From NCBI GenBank assembly GCA_014904985.1, contig MU128918.1, positions 339,509 through 403,508 on the forward strand: a stretch of DNA of 64,000 bases, read 5' to 3'. The notes beneath the pieces were generated by a model, which saw only the letters and a list, made by a program, of their open reading frames with translations, did no database searches and was not told the DNA's origin. This stretch comes from Hydnum rufescens UP504 (Eukaryota; Basidiomycota; Agaricomycetes; Cantharellales; Hydnaceae). Both the position numbers and the translations under genes were made by a program. This document shows, piece after piece, positions 33,925-44,217 of this stretch. How positions within the stretch are numbered: position 1 is the first letter of the stretch; the number at the start of each line of letters is the position of its first letter.

Positions 33925-34583
33925 TGGAAGTACAACATACGTCCTGCCCAGTCAAGTCATCTCCTTTTCTTCCTCAATTTCTAGCGGTCCGGAGTACGTC
34001 GGCGAGGCTATGGGCCGCGAAAAGCATGAGAGAAAGAAGAGGAAAAGGGAAGCTGAGGTGCAGGAACTCGAGCTTCAGAAACTGCTGGAGAAGGATGGAG
34101 GGAACAGTGAGGGAGCCAAAACACTCGCCAAGGCCAGGGAGGCTATCCTCGGAAAACCCATCAGGCCTGGTCCGAAGGATAGGGACAATGACGTCACAAG
34201 TAGTGAAGATTCCCAGCCTCGAAAAAGGGTATTCTCTGCGACGGATATCCAGCGCATTGGATTTGATCCTACGGCAAAGCAGGGAAAGAGACTTCGAGAT
34301 GATGAAAAGACTGTGAGTCTCGATACTTTTAACTCTTTAAGTAAATAATAACTTGATCCTCTATTCAGGTCCAGGTATTGAATGAACTTCAGTCGTATAA
34401 GCCCAAAGTCAAACTTGGGCCCCGGCCTGGGCCCAAGATTTGGTCCGGGTAAGCATCCCCGCCACCCCCCCAAGTGCGTCGCCGGTGAAACAACCAAATG
34501 CAATTGGAGCCGAATCCTCAGCTACTACTCTTTCCTCGCGCTCTTTGCATGGACATGATGATGATGAGTTAGAAATTGTCTAA
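33925..34583 (+). pseudogene. Host gene fragment resembling MCM10 C-terminal part
   Basis: Mcm10 is a DNA-binding replication initiation factor. In-frame landmarks that I recall from fungal Mcm10 proteins occur in the right order: STTYVLPSQVIS, PEYVGEAMGRE, a basic KRKREAEVQELELQKLL stretch, FSATDIQRIGFDP, then LGPRPG near the end. An intron fits at 34313-34368 (GTGAGT donor, TATTCAG acceptor, phase 0). A one-base loss at about 34449 gives an early TAA; one base over, the frame continues to a Ser/Pro tail and DDDELEIV with TAA at 34581-34583. CpG content is high. It lies between FB1 and an LTR-like repeat, far from any 5' exons, so it is a captured or rearranged fragment. Keeping the intron argues for a DNA-level event. 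Identification is from memory. Confidence 0.55.
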
Positions 34584-34968
34584 TTTTGGGGATTGTGGGT
34601 CCCAGTAATTTATTGATAACAATGAATATGCTACACTATGGAGTGATGTATTCGACAGAGATCCACCATCTTATAGCCATCAAGTGGCTGTTGATACCAC
34701 TTGGCCAGGTTAGCCAAGTGCTGCACAATGTCCTTCGAATCCTCTATAAGAGAATGTGCACCAGCACCAGAGACAAAACTACAAGGTTGACAGGCAAATA
34801 ATTGAGAGGCTTGAGGAAAGGTTCATCTTATCTTACTTCTCGCATCTATTGCTCGAGATTCATAGTGTTTGTATGGGCAGATTGGATCCGATCCAGCGCA
34901 CTCTGGACTATTTATCGCACGTCGAAGCAAACCCTTTGCCAAACGACTGGCGCCAAGTACCTGATGGC
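34584..34968 (+). other. Spacer with possible LTR end and primer site
   Basis: CCTCTATAAGAG near 34739 is TATA-like, and TGGCGCCAAGTACC at 34948 has the form of a tRNA-3'-end primer site, so the stretch could be a small LTR plus PBS. No second copy is seen in the window. An open frame (34756-35109) crosses into the next repeat without a recognised domain. Confidence 0.25.
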
Positions 34969-36235
34969 TGTTATAGAAGAAGGATTGGGAGCTCCGATGA
35001 CTGTCAAATCAAACTCTGGTTCAGCCAGTGTGTAGATGGGAGACTGTATTTCTGTTTTTATTCAATGGGCTGGTTCGCTCTGATGGTTGATCACTCTCTA
35101 ACAAGTTAGGTATGGTATTCAGTGGAGGATAAGATTGTGGTATGGACTAGCTATAGTCAATGATATATCATGGGATGCTTGTGAAAGGCTTATACATGTT
35201 GTGTTGAACTGTTTACTGCTATCTGTGGGTACCTGTTTGTGTCCTCCTGGTCAAAATGCGGATTCTAAAGAGGGTTCTGGACTAGTTTAAGCTTGATTTA
35301 GTGTGTCAATGTATTTCTTTCTTCTTCTGACTTGACTTTTTTATTACTCACCTTTCCTTGGATGTCCAGCAACTCTAACCTTAGGTCCTGCAACTATCCT
35401 TGGCTCAGTATTTCGCGTAGAAGGCTTCCAGTGACTTAGTCTTAACAACCTTATATATGACTTAGCTCCAGATGGCTTTAGATCAGTACTCTCTTAAGAT
35501 GCAAGCAGATTTGTAGACAGTAGTATATTCCAGTAGTGAGAAGATGATGGGGGGATACAGGAAAATCTACCAGCTTTTATACCTTTCTGAAGGTGGCTGT
35601 GTTTAAAGAATATGACTCACTCCTAGGTGAGTCATATGTGAGAACAATAGGGTTGTCAAGGAGGGTGAGTCATTCATAAAGTGGTTGCAAGATAGGTGAG
35701 TCATTCATAAAGTGGTTGCAAGGAGGGCGAGTCATTCATAAACAGAACAAAAGGGTAGTCAAGGGAGTGTTATCTTTCTTATCAGTGAGGTTCTAGAAGT
35801 TATTTGTGGCAATGGGAGATGAAATCAAAGGATATTTCCGAGTTCTTGGAGATTAATTTGTTTGTAGTCCAGTGGTTAAGATGTTTTTGTTGCTGGTTGA
35901 TAATGGGGACAAGTGCATGGGATGGGATTTGATGCAGAAACAACAGTTTCCATCTGTAATAGATGTTCTTGGTATCATTCGATGCGGATTTTTAACAGCT
36001 TTCTGGGCGCGGTGGTTCCGAGCAGATCCGGTGTAAACTGACAGAGAAATTCGTTTTTTACTGATGGGTGTTGATTCTGATAGTAATATTGTTCTGTAGA
36101 GTTCAGTTTTGATTTGTTCTTCGCGTGCTCAGTACCGTTGGATGCGGATTTTGTATATCTTTCCAGGCGCAGTTGTTCCGAGAGGATTGGATGCGAACTG
36201 ACGGAGAAATTCGTTTTTTACTGAAAATCCCGGAT
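34969..36235 (+). repeat. 1.4-kb LTR-like repeat, copy 2 (family 3)
   Basis: Same start TGTTATAGAAGAAGG and same interior as 22384-23757. It ends with the tandem sub-repeats GATGCGGATTTTT ... CTGACGGAG. This copy keeps more CpG than copy 1, and related sub-repeats continue to about 36400 (CTGACGGAGTTATAGAACG). Confidence 0.6.
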
Positions 36236-36440
36236 TTTGACAGTAATATTGGTCTGGAGAGTGCATTTCTGGTCCGTTCGACTTGTGTTTGGTACCATTC
36301 GAAAGGTATGAATTGTGGCTTTCCGAGAGTTATATGGGCGTACCTCTCCGATCAAAACTGACGGAGTTATAGAACGAATTTGATTTCTGCGCATAGCTGT
36401 AATTGATTTCGTAATAGGTCACATGATCATTCCAATGGCT
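36236..36440 (+). repeat. Extra diverged sub-repeats after family 3 copy 2
   Basis: Two further degenerate forms of the GGTACCATTCGA ... AACTGACGGAG unit, absent from copy 1. The join to G1 Pol follows at roughly 36440-36490. Confidence 0.4.
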
Positions 36441-36479
36441 GGGATCAATGGATATTCGCATTTTCTGATACTGGATGTT

Positions 36480-39246
36480 TTTATCTTCCACACCGCCACC
36501 GAACAGGAAGCCCTAGCTGCCAAAGACAGCCTGATCTGGTTCCTACCCTTCATCGAAGGAGAACATATATTACTAGTAACCAATCACACAGTGCTACAAT
36601 GGGCAAAAACTTACAAGAACGCGAATCAACGCCTTAGCGCATGGGGGGCAGTATTTGCAGCCTTTCCAGGTATGGCGATTGTACACTGTCCAGGCCAAGT
36701 GCACTCCAACATGGACCCCCTGTCAAGATTGGAATTGACCCCTGAGGTGGTGTCCCCCATGGACCAAAACATTCCAGAACTCATAGCCAATGAGGATAGT
36801 CAAGCCAAGAGCTGGAACTGTTACATGCACTCCCCCAGCCTTGGGAAAGCCGTATTTGTCCAAATGAGAGCCCAAGCAAAGGCCCAACCTGGTGCCACGG
36901 TGCCAACAACCCCTGTCCCAAGTAATGTGGGGGAAGTCATGCAAGAGGATACAGAACCGCAACACCTTCCAAGAAGAGCACCAGGGTTAAACCTAGCAGT
37001 CTCACCAGAGATTATATGTCAATTTCAGGAAGGTTACAAGCATGATCCTGAGTTTAAGGCTATGTGGGCCCAAACAAATCCCATGACAGGGGAAGAAAAC
37101 GTTCTAGATCCGAACATCGAAACCAAGCAATTCCAACCTTTTACACAAGGACATAATGGACTGATACTTTTTAAAGATGCCAATAACCAGTTCAGGCTCT
37201 GCATACCACGGAACAAACAATTGGACCTGGTCAAAGAGGTGCATGACTCCCCCCATGAAGCAGTGCACAGGTGGTGGGGAAAAACTCTGGAAGTGCTGTG
37301 ACAAGGTTACTACTGGAAGTCCATGCAAAAGGATGTTATAGGGTATTGTGACACCTGTGACGTATGTCAAAAAACCAAACATGATAGGTCAGGGCCTAAA
37401 GGTTACCTGGCCCCGATCGAAGTCCCTAGCCTGCCATTCAAAGTGATCAGCATGGACTTTGTGACAGGACTGCCTGAATCAAAGGGACACAACACTATAC
37501 TCATAGTAGTGGACAAACTTACCAAGTATGGAACATTCATACCAATGACCACATGGGTCACGGCTGACTGAGTAGTGACTTTGCTATACTGAGAAGTATA
37601 CAAACATTTCAGGTTGCCCAAATGGATAGTGAGCGATCGCAACCCTCGGTTCATAAGTAACTTTTGGCGGGCTCTGGCCAACTATTTTGACACCCAACTG
37701 GCTATGTCCACATTGCACCATCCTCAAACAGATGGCCAGATGGAGGTATGGTTGCCACGGTCAGGTTTTGGTCAGGTTTTGCCCAATTTGGGCAAAACCT
37801 AAACCTGACCAGGTTCCAAAATCACCCATGAGGGCAAAACCTGAACCTGACCTGAGGTTCAGTTCCATTCAGGTCAGGTTCAGGTTTAAACCTGGTTTAA
37901 ACCTCAAACCTGAGGTATGAGGGAAGCCAACATTTTCAGGGGGTACTACAGAATATCTACACCCTCTGCTCAAGTCTCTGCCTCTGCCACTCCCTTTACA
38001 TCCTGCTTTAGATCCACATCTCCTTCCTAGCCCCCTTTCACTTCAATTTATTGCTTACACATCTTCTGGAGATGGTATTTTGTCACTACATTCTGTCATG
38101 TGACTTGTGACCTGCACCAATTACCTCATTTGATGGCCAAGTCATGTGACTTCTGACTCCAGAACTATAGTCACATGTGTAAATTGGCAGATTTGGTGCC
38201 AGAATAATGGTCAATTTACATGGAATGGAACCTACACCCTATCTTTCAGGTTCAGGTTTAAACCTGGTTTCAGACCGGTTTTTGGATTCAGGGCAAGGGC
38301 AAAACCTGAACCTGACCTGAAGAAAATAAAATGAAACCTGACCCCAATGGAACCTGACCTGGGTCAGGTTCAGGTTTAAACTCAGGTTCCACAGGTTTAA
38401 ACCTGAACCGCAGCATCCATAGATGGAGGTCATGAACCAGCATCTGGAGACCATGATTCAGTGTTATGTGAGTACTGATCATATGGACTGGGTTGACTGG
38501 CTAGACATGTTGGCCTCCACCTACAACCGGGCAGTACACTCATCCACCCAAACCACCCCTGCAGAACTATTATTAGGGTACATTCCCCAGACTCCTCTAT
38601 GACTATTACAGGAGGAAGCCGAACCCCTGCAAACGGCCAGCCCCCTGGCCGACAGTAGAATAAATGCTCTAAGAGTACAATGAGATCTAGCCAGAGACGC
38701 TACAGTGAGGTTGGCTGATACTCAAGCCTACCAGTATGACAAAAAATGTCAAGCCATACTATACAAAATAGGTGACGAAGTACTAATAAACCCCATACCC
38801 TAGAACTAGTGGATGTTAAGGGTACAGGTCGCAAGTTCATGCAACATCACATAGGGCCTTTTGAGATCACGGAAGTGGTTAGCCCCACGGCTTACCAGTT
38901 AAGGCTGCTGGATTCCATGCCAATGCATAATGTGGTCAATCTAGAGCACCTGACACTGTATAGATGGTCAGAAGACAAGGACTGCCCCCGGCTCACAAAC
39001 CCATGGGATGGATTACGGTCTTCAGAAGAGTATGAGGTGGATGAAATTATTGGCCACCAACACAATAAACAAAAATGTTCGATTGAATATCTAGTCCATT
39101 GGTTAGGCTATGGCCCAGAACATGACTCCTGGCAATCCAGCCGCAACCTAAGAAACACCCCGGAGGCCCTACAGGAATACCATAGGAAAAAAGCACCCCC
39201 TATACCTAAGGCCACCACTCCCATCGAGATCTACTTCATGGGTTAA
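36480..39246 (+). pseudogene. G1 Pol, RNase H end, integrase and chromodomain
   Basis: RNase H tail: ATEQEALAAKDSL near 36498, then VTNHTVLQWAK and HSNMDPLSRL near 36705. Integrase: HHCC zinc region with CDTCDVCQKTK near 37350, catalytic Asp in MDFVTGLP near 37455, Asp in VSDRNPRF near 37630, Glu in HPQTDGQMEV near 37740. Just after the Glu codon a MITE (37747-38421) is inserted. Integrase resumes MNQHLETMIQCYV at 38433 and AELLLGYIP near 38562. The C-terminal frame 38809-39246 holds a chromodomain (EVDEIIGH ... YLVHWLGYGPEHDSW), which in chromoviruses steers integration to particular chromatin. Several TGA stops. Without the RT palm the element cannot act on its own. Confidence 0.8.
37747..38421. 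mobile_element. hAT-type MITE, 675 bp, 8-bp target duplication
   Basis: Inserted in G1 integrase with GATGGAGG on both sides (37739-37746 and 38422-38429). Ends TATGGTTGCC ... GCATCCATA form short imperfect inverted repeats. An 8-bp duplication is the hAT signature. The interior has no coding frame but is full of AGGTTCAGGTTT-like motifs and perfect palindromes CAGGTTTAAACCTG at 37881, 38253 and 38392, probably transposase-binding sites. A right-end fragment recurs at 41645-41861. Confidence 0.85.
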
Positions 39247-39290
39247 CCGAACTGCACACTTCAAACACACACTAACCATACTGCCACATC

Positions 39291-40567
39291 ATGATCCCCC
39301 GTACCAACTTCAACGATCCACAACCAGCCCGTTATGTGGGTAGCCAACATTACAGCTACATGTTCTGGGACATGACAGCTGGAGTCTTCATGCCACCAAT
39401 GCTGCAGCTTACACGAATGGGACACATGGGCATACATGACTTCCTGGGCCATAGGCCTTCATACAAGCTAATCTCTGCCTCTCCCCCCAGTAGTCTACTT
39501 TTGGCCTTTGTCCCCACCTTCCTCCAACCCATATGCGATGTGCAATATGAGAACAAACAATTCTTCATATGCAAAGGATGCCTAGACACCCTATGGGCTT
39601 CCTGGGAGTACGCTTGGACCCAGGCAGACAAAAACAAGCACGAGTCAAAGTTCCTGATCCCCAGTCTGGCCAGGGACCTGCGTTATCACATCAACACACC
39701 TAACTGTCCCAGATTCGAGAACTTGTTCAAACCATGGTACTTCAGCAATGCTCTCCATGCTCAATACCTGCAAATCACTCGAGTAATCGCAATCCTCTTA
39801 GCCTACTCCAGCTACACCAAGGCCCACTGCCAGTTCGTCGACCCCCACCCCCCCTACAACAAACTCAAAGACATTCCCCTGATCTCATGGTACCTAAGTG
39901 CTCCAGCAGGATTCGTCTGGGACAAACTGACAGACGAAATTAAGGAAACCCTGCTGTGGAAACAACTTCACACCTATCACCTGCATGCCTACGTAGATTC
40001 CGCCTGTAGCATTGACTCGATACAGGTGGAGCCTGAGACCAGAATGATGCTGCTATGAGACAGATACTTCGCCACTGATGAGGCTCGCCAAAAAGAACCC
40101 CTCCTACTCAGCAACCACTATGAAGGGGAGGTCCCCGCCTTCCCAGGCATTGAGGATCGTGAATCATACACATGGCAGGATACATTCCCAGGCCCCCTGC
40201 CCTGCCCCAACAACTTCGATGTACTGGACAATGTAATGAAGTTGCTATATTCAGCACATTATTACCGACCAGATGGCACATTCATGACCGCTGCAGAACA
40301 AAAAGCAACTACGACTACTCCTCAGGTTATGGAAGACACCAACGTCCCAACCCAAAGTACATTGAGCCCTACAGAAAATACTACAGGCTCCACCAGTTCC
40401 CCATTCAACGTGGATATGGACTCACCCACCTGGGGAGATGCTCCCCAAGGAGCAAACATGCTGTCCATGTCACAAGAAAGTCAGCCAGATGCCAACATTT
40501 GGTGGGAAGGATTGCCCAATCCGGCAACCCAAGCCACTGTCACCTACAGAGCAGAACCCAGGCCATG
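39291..40567 (+). pseudogene. G1 third ORF after the chromodomain, function unknown
   Basis: Begins ATG 39291, 45 bp after the Pol stop, and runs 255 codons to a TGA at 40056; the same phase (39291 and 40236 agree) continues to 40568, so the original product was about 425 residues, closed by one TGA. It has no signal peptide or clear membrane segment. Visible features: aromatic-rich start (YVGSQHYSYMFWDMTAG), CDVQYENKQFFICKGCLDTLW (a possible C...CxxC metal site, near 39535-39600) and an acidic, Ser/Thr/Pro-rich tail. It sits where an env-like or accessory ORF would be in an LTR element, but nothing ties it to a membrane protein. I do not recognise the family. Confidence 0.5.
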
Positions 40568-40568
40568 A

Positions 40569-41170
40569 CCTGGCCAGGGCTTCAGACCTGCCCCCTGAGG
40601 GCGGTCTCACAACCCATGCTCGGGCCCCAACCATATTCCCGGACCCCTAGAAGAGGATAGACACTGGAGGCCACAGAATCACCAGTCTTCCCACTCCAGG
40701 CCACCATGACGATCCTCACCAGACCCTCAAGTGCACTCCAGAGACTTAGTGTCTGACAACACCAGCAGAAGAAGATGCTCCCCTCCCCAGACCCTTGAGC
40801 GCTATCACCCCCCAGCCCCTAGGGAACTTCCTGATACGTACACTCCAAATCAGTCCTTAGCTTCAGTGCAACCTTGAATAGTGGGCCAAGTGCCATACAT
40901 CAATGCCACCAATGGGACATGGCTCAAAGCTCCCATCATCCACCTGGCACCGACTCATCCTGGGCCAGATCAACTCGATCAACACTCGCACATGGAACTA
41001 GAGCTAGCCCGCACAGGGTCCAGTGGGTCACAATGCCGAACCATACACTCTGAAACCCAGCGTGATCAATACTACAGAACTGATGATAGCAACGAGGATC
41101 CTGACCCATGATGCCACAGAGAGTATTCCTCATGGCACTAGATACTCATGCCTGTAGGAATGGGGGGCAT
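40569..41170 (+). other. G1 3' non-coding region with polypurine tract
   Basis: Pro-rich debris in several phases and no convincing frame. It ends with the purine tract GGAATGGGGGGCAT (41157-41170) directly before an LTR. Confidence 0.5.
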
Positions 41171-41643
41171 TGTTAGTAGCATGAAATTCTCATGATGGCA
41201 GGGCCATCCATCATCATATCTATCCCACCAGTTCTGTACTCTTTGATCATTGAACCCCTCTCTTCCCTTTTCTTTTTCTTCTTTTTCCCTTCCTCCACCA
41301 AAACCAGTGGAAAGCTTCTCCCACAGGGAGTTTGGTGCTGCCCTGGGTTTAGCTAGATTCCTTGCTTACATAATAGCATAGATTTGCTGTACTAGCTTAC
41401 CTGGCAAGCCCCGAGAATGCATCTTTTTACTTTCCTGTAACTCGTGCCTTTGCATGGTGCTGGAACAACACACTGTGCAACAGGCCAAGTTCTTCCATAA
41501 TGAGACCTATGGACTCTCTAGAAATTCTGTCTAAGGTGAGTACTATGCCCTCATATGTGCTTATGAGTCCCCAACTGGGACCTGAACCCCCGCCTGGGAG
41601 TTCCCTACTGTCAACCCTTAATTCGGATATGACCAAATTAACA
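41171..41643 (+). repeat. 3' LTR, family 2
   Basis: 473 bp, TGTTAGTAGC ... AATTAACA, with the purine tract upstream. It matches 52526-53003 and the fragment at 1145-1376. This family differs from the LTR at 24275, so the G1 interval is a composite or has lost its true partner LTR. Confidence 0.75.
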
Positions 41644-41644
41644 A

Positions 41645-41861
41645 TAGTGGTCAATTTACATGGAATGGAACCTACACCCTACCTTTCAGGTTCAGGTTTA
41701 AACCTGGTTTCAGACTGGTTTTTGGATTCAGGGCAAGGGCAAAACCTGAACCTGACCTGAAGAAAATGAAATGAAACCTGACCCCAATGGAACCTGACCT
41801 GGGTCAGGTTCAGGTTTAAACTCAGGTTCCACAGGTTTAAACCTGAACTGCAGCATCCATA
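41645..41861. repeat. Right-end fragment of the hAT-type MITE
   Basis: Almost identical to 38208-38421, including the terminal GCATCCATA and two CAGGTTTAAACCTG-type palindromes. It abuts the LTR directly, so its left part is lost. Confidence 0.8.
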
Positions 41862-42060
41862 ATAGCAAGTGCTGGTGGGTCCATAGCATATGCTGGTGGA
41901 TCTGTAGCAGGTGCTGGGACACCTGTAGCAGGTGCTTGAACACCCATAGCAAGTGCTAGGACACTGATAGCAAGTGCTGGGAGGTCCATAGCAGGTGTTT
42001 TTTTGGGCCTAGCACATGCTACAATGTCTGCATAGTAGGTGGTAGCAGGTGCTGGCCTGC
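41862..42060 (+). repeat. Minisatellite of ~24-bp units
   Basis: About eight imperfect copies of a unit like ATAGCAGGTGCTGGGACACC. It starts at the MITE terminus. Confidence 0.7.
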
Positions 42061-42555
42061 TATCAGGAAACCCTTCAAGGGTATGTTTGAAAACCTTAAA
42101 AAAGGGCCTTCAAGGGTCAATGTAGTTTCCCTGTAGTGAAAAAGTGATCAAAAGAGTATTTGATAGCAAAAGAGTCAGGCTTTAAGCTCAAGTTGAGATC
42201 AATTTTGGAACTTGTAGAATTCTGCACTGGCCGACCTGTCAATTACCTAATATCCTAAATAGGAAATTATGTAATCCACCCAAAAAAGCAGTGACATAAT
42301 CATACATAACAATAATAGTATTATGTAATATTAAATTACATAATTAGTTGATGATATAATTAAATATATTATATAATACATATTACTTAATATACATGAT
42401 TACCTAATTAACTATTATCTAATTAATTACAGAATCCAGGTTGCATGACCACACCAGCAAGAGGGGGCACCCCTGCCCAGACCAACTAGAGGGGTGGGGG
42501 AGGGGCTAGAGGGGCCACCAGAGGGGAAGGGGGGCCCAGGGTGTGCACTTAGGGG
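42061..42555. other. AT-rich spacer, no gene
   Basis: 42290-42430 is almost pure A/T with repeated ATTACATAAT and TAATTAAT motifs. 42470-42555 is G-rich (GGGGTGGGGGAGGGGC). Both may belong to the outer part of FB2 or to the adjacent hairpin-intron relic. Confidence 0.3.
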
Positions 42556-42559
42556 GATC

Positions 42560-42670
42560 CTATAATGGGGGAACAGTGGGTTAGTTGAAAAAATCAATAG
42601 TAGTGTAAAAAGGGCAGCCAGAGGCAGCCCTTTTTGCACTAGAGTAGCTAAATTGAACCTGGGACTCAAT
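42560..42670 (-). repeat. Hairpin-intron relic
   Basis: On the minus strand a hairpin with arms AAAAAGGGCTGCC / GGCAGCCCTTTTT-type pairing (42605-42637) is followed by TTCAACTAACCC and an acceptor CATTATAG ending at 42560. This is the order seen in the 46-49 kb units. The donor side is not clear. Confidence 0.4.
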
Positions 42671-43201
42671 GCCAGCAGTTGCCCAGTTTCAAAGGCAAGC
42701 CACCTGCTGCTATGAAAAAGCCTAAATGTGGTAACTAGTAGACCAATATAAAAGGGTAGATTGGATAATACTCCATAGATCATATCCCATTACATAATAC
42801 AGTGATTCCTATTCAAAAAAGCCTAAATGTGGAAATTGGATGAGGCACATCCAACTAAATGTGGAGCAGATCATTCTGAAATTTGGTACATGATTAGATA
42901 TTACTTCTAAGCAGATCATATCAAACTTTCAGCCAAATTAGTGCAGTGGTTATGGAGATATCAGGCAAACAAGTCTGAACATTGAAAATTCATTTCCTCC
43001 CCTTGCAGAATAGTTAGAGACTTGAAATTTTGCAAAAAGCCATATGATATAATGTACAAATCATGTGCCAAAAATCAGCCCAATCCATGCCTTTAAGGGA
43101 ATGAACTGGACAATAGGTACCAGAAGCACTGGAAATTGCTGAAATGTAAGGAGTGCAAGGATCATTCTGAAATTTGGCACATGATTATATACTGTTTAGG
43201 T

Positions 43202-44217
43202 ATGAGCGTATTCTTTGAAAAGAAATAACGGTCAGTTCCAACTTCTGCTGACCAATCTTTCTCATTCGCAATCTCGTTTTGAACTGGTATGAGCCGGTTT
43301 CACTTGTGGATTTCAAGTTTGCAATCCTTGAATCTCCAATTAGTGATTGGAGCAAGCTATAACAGGGCCCCTTCAAGCCCATATCCGGGGGTCCCTGAGG
43401 CCGAATGCAGCAACCCAGAATTTTTACTACCATAAAAGGTAATATCCCATGGACTGGAACTAGCTGTGAGGAACACCGGATTGGGGTGGCATTATATACA
43501 TGAGAAATTAACTCTAATTGTATTTGTTGCCATGGTGTGGCGGTAATGTGCAAAAAGCAGTATGTGGTTTTTTTGCATTGCCCCGGTTCGAAACCTGCGT
43601 AAGTCAAGAGTTCAAATTAAGTGCCTAGCCTGCTACTCTGGCGTGAAGCATGTGAGGGCATTCAGGAAGCCTCCTATTAGGGTATTATAGGCGTTATATC
43701 AACTCCCCATTCATCCCCATACAAACCACCCTTGTGTGCGCAAGAAGTCAGAAATTTCCTTTTTTGGAAATTCCCATTATCTTCTTCAAATTCACCCGGG
43801 ACCTCTCAATTAGCTTTAAATTATAACTAGTCTACTTCTGTCCATGTTATGGACCTGAACTCCGTATTTACAGACTTACACACACCCTTCCAGATGTTGC
43901 TCAACTTGGAGGGGACCCGCGGCCACACCCGGTCACACGTCACAAGGGTCTGTGGCTTATGTAATCATTATGTGTGAGATGTTAAGGTCACAACACTAGC
44001 CAGCTTGCTTAGTTTCACCTGAAAATCTTGTGGCTTTGGCCCCATCTTCTCACAGTCCTGACACCTAGGTCATGCCTGTTTGTCACTGGATGCCAGTTCA
44101 ATATGAAGTGAAATCAAAATTGGAAACGGAAGAAATAAAATGAGTAAGATTGGTAAGCAGAATGCAAATTAGGTAATTCGACCTGGATATTATTACTTTT
44201 CAACCGATGTGCTCATA
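43202..44217. mobile_element. 1-kb CpG-rich insertion in FB2 with 7-bp duplication
   Basis: Interrupts the FB2 left arm and is flanked by TTTAGGT on both sides (43195-43201 and 44218-44224). It keeps CpGs lost elsewhere, so it is recent. No inverted termini, LTRs or protein frame. It contains a tRNA-like pol III promoter (43533-43595). A composite SINE or other non-autonomous retroposon is possible. Confidence 0.5.
43526..43606 (+). ncRNA. tRNA-like head of a possible SINE
   Basis: Box A-like TGGTGTGGCGG at 43533 and an exact box B GGTTCGAAACC at 43585, 52 bp apart, the distance found in tRNA genes. The acceptor stem does not pair, so it is not a functional tRNA. It lies inside the 1-kb insertion. 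Confidence 0.4.

Noticed and set aside
34948..34961. Primer-binding site TGGCGCCAAGTACC as proof of another LTR element
   Set aside because: The preceding stretch has no second copy and no matching LTR; left as a remark only.
39291..40567. Envelope gene making G1 an errantivirus-like element
   Set aside because: No signal peptide, cleavage site or transmembrane helix is evident; position alone does not support env.
42605..42637. Rho-independent-style terminators (hairpin plus T-run) in this hairpin and those of the array
   Set aside because: Such terminators act on bacterial polymerase; here the T-run is part of the stem and the context is intron-like. Pol III termination at TTTTT remains conceivable but is unsupported.
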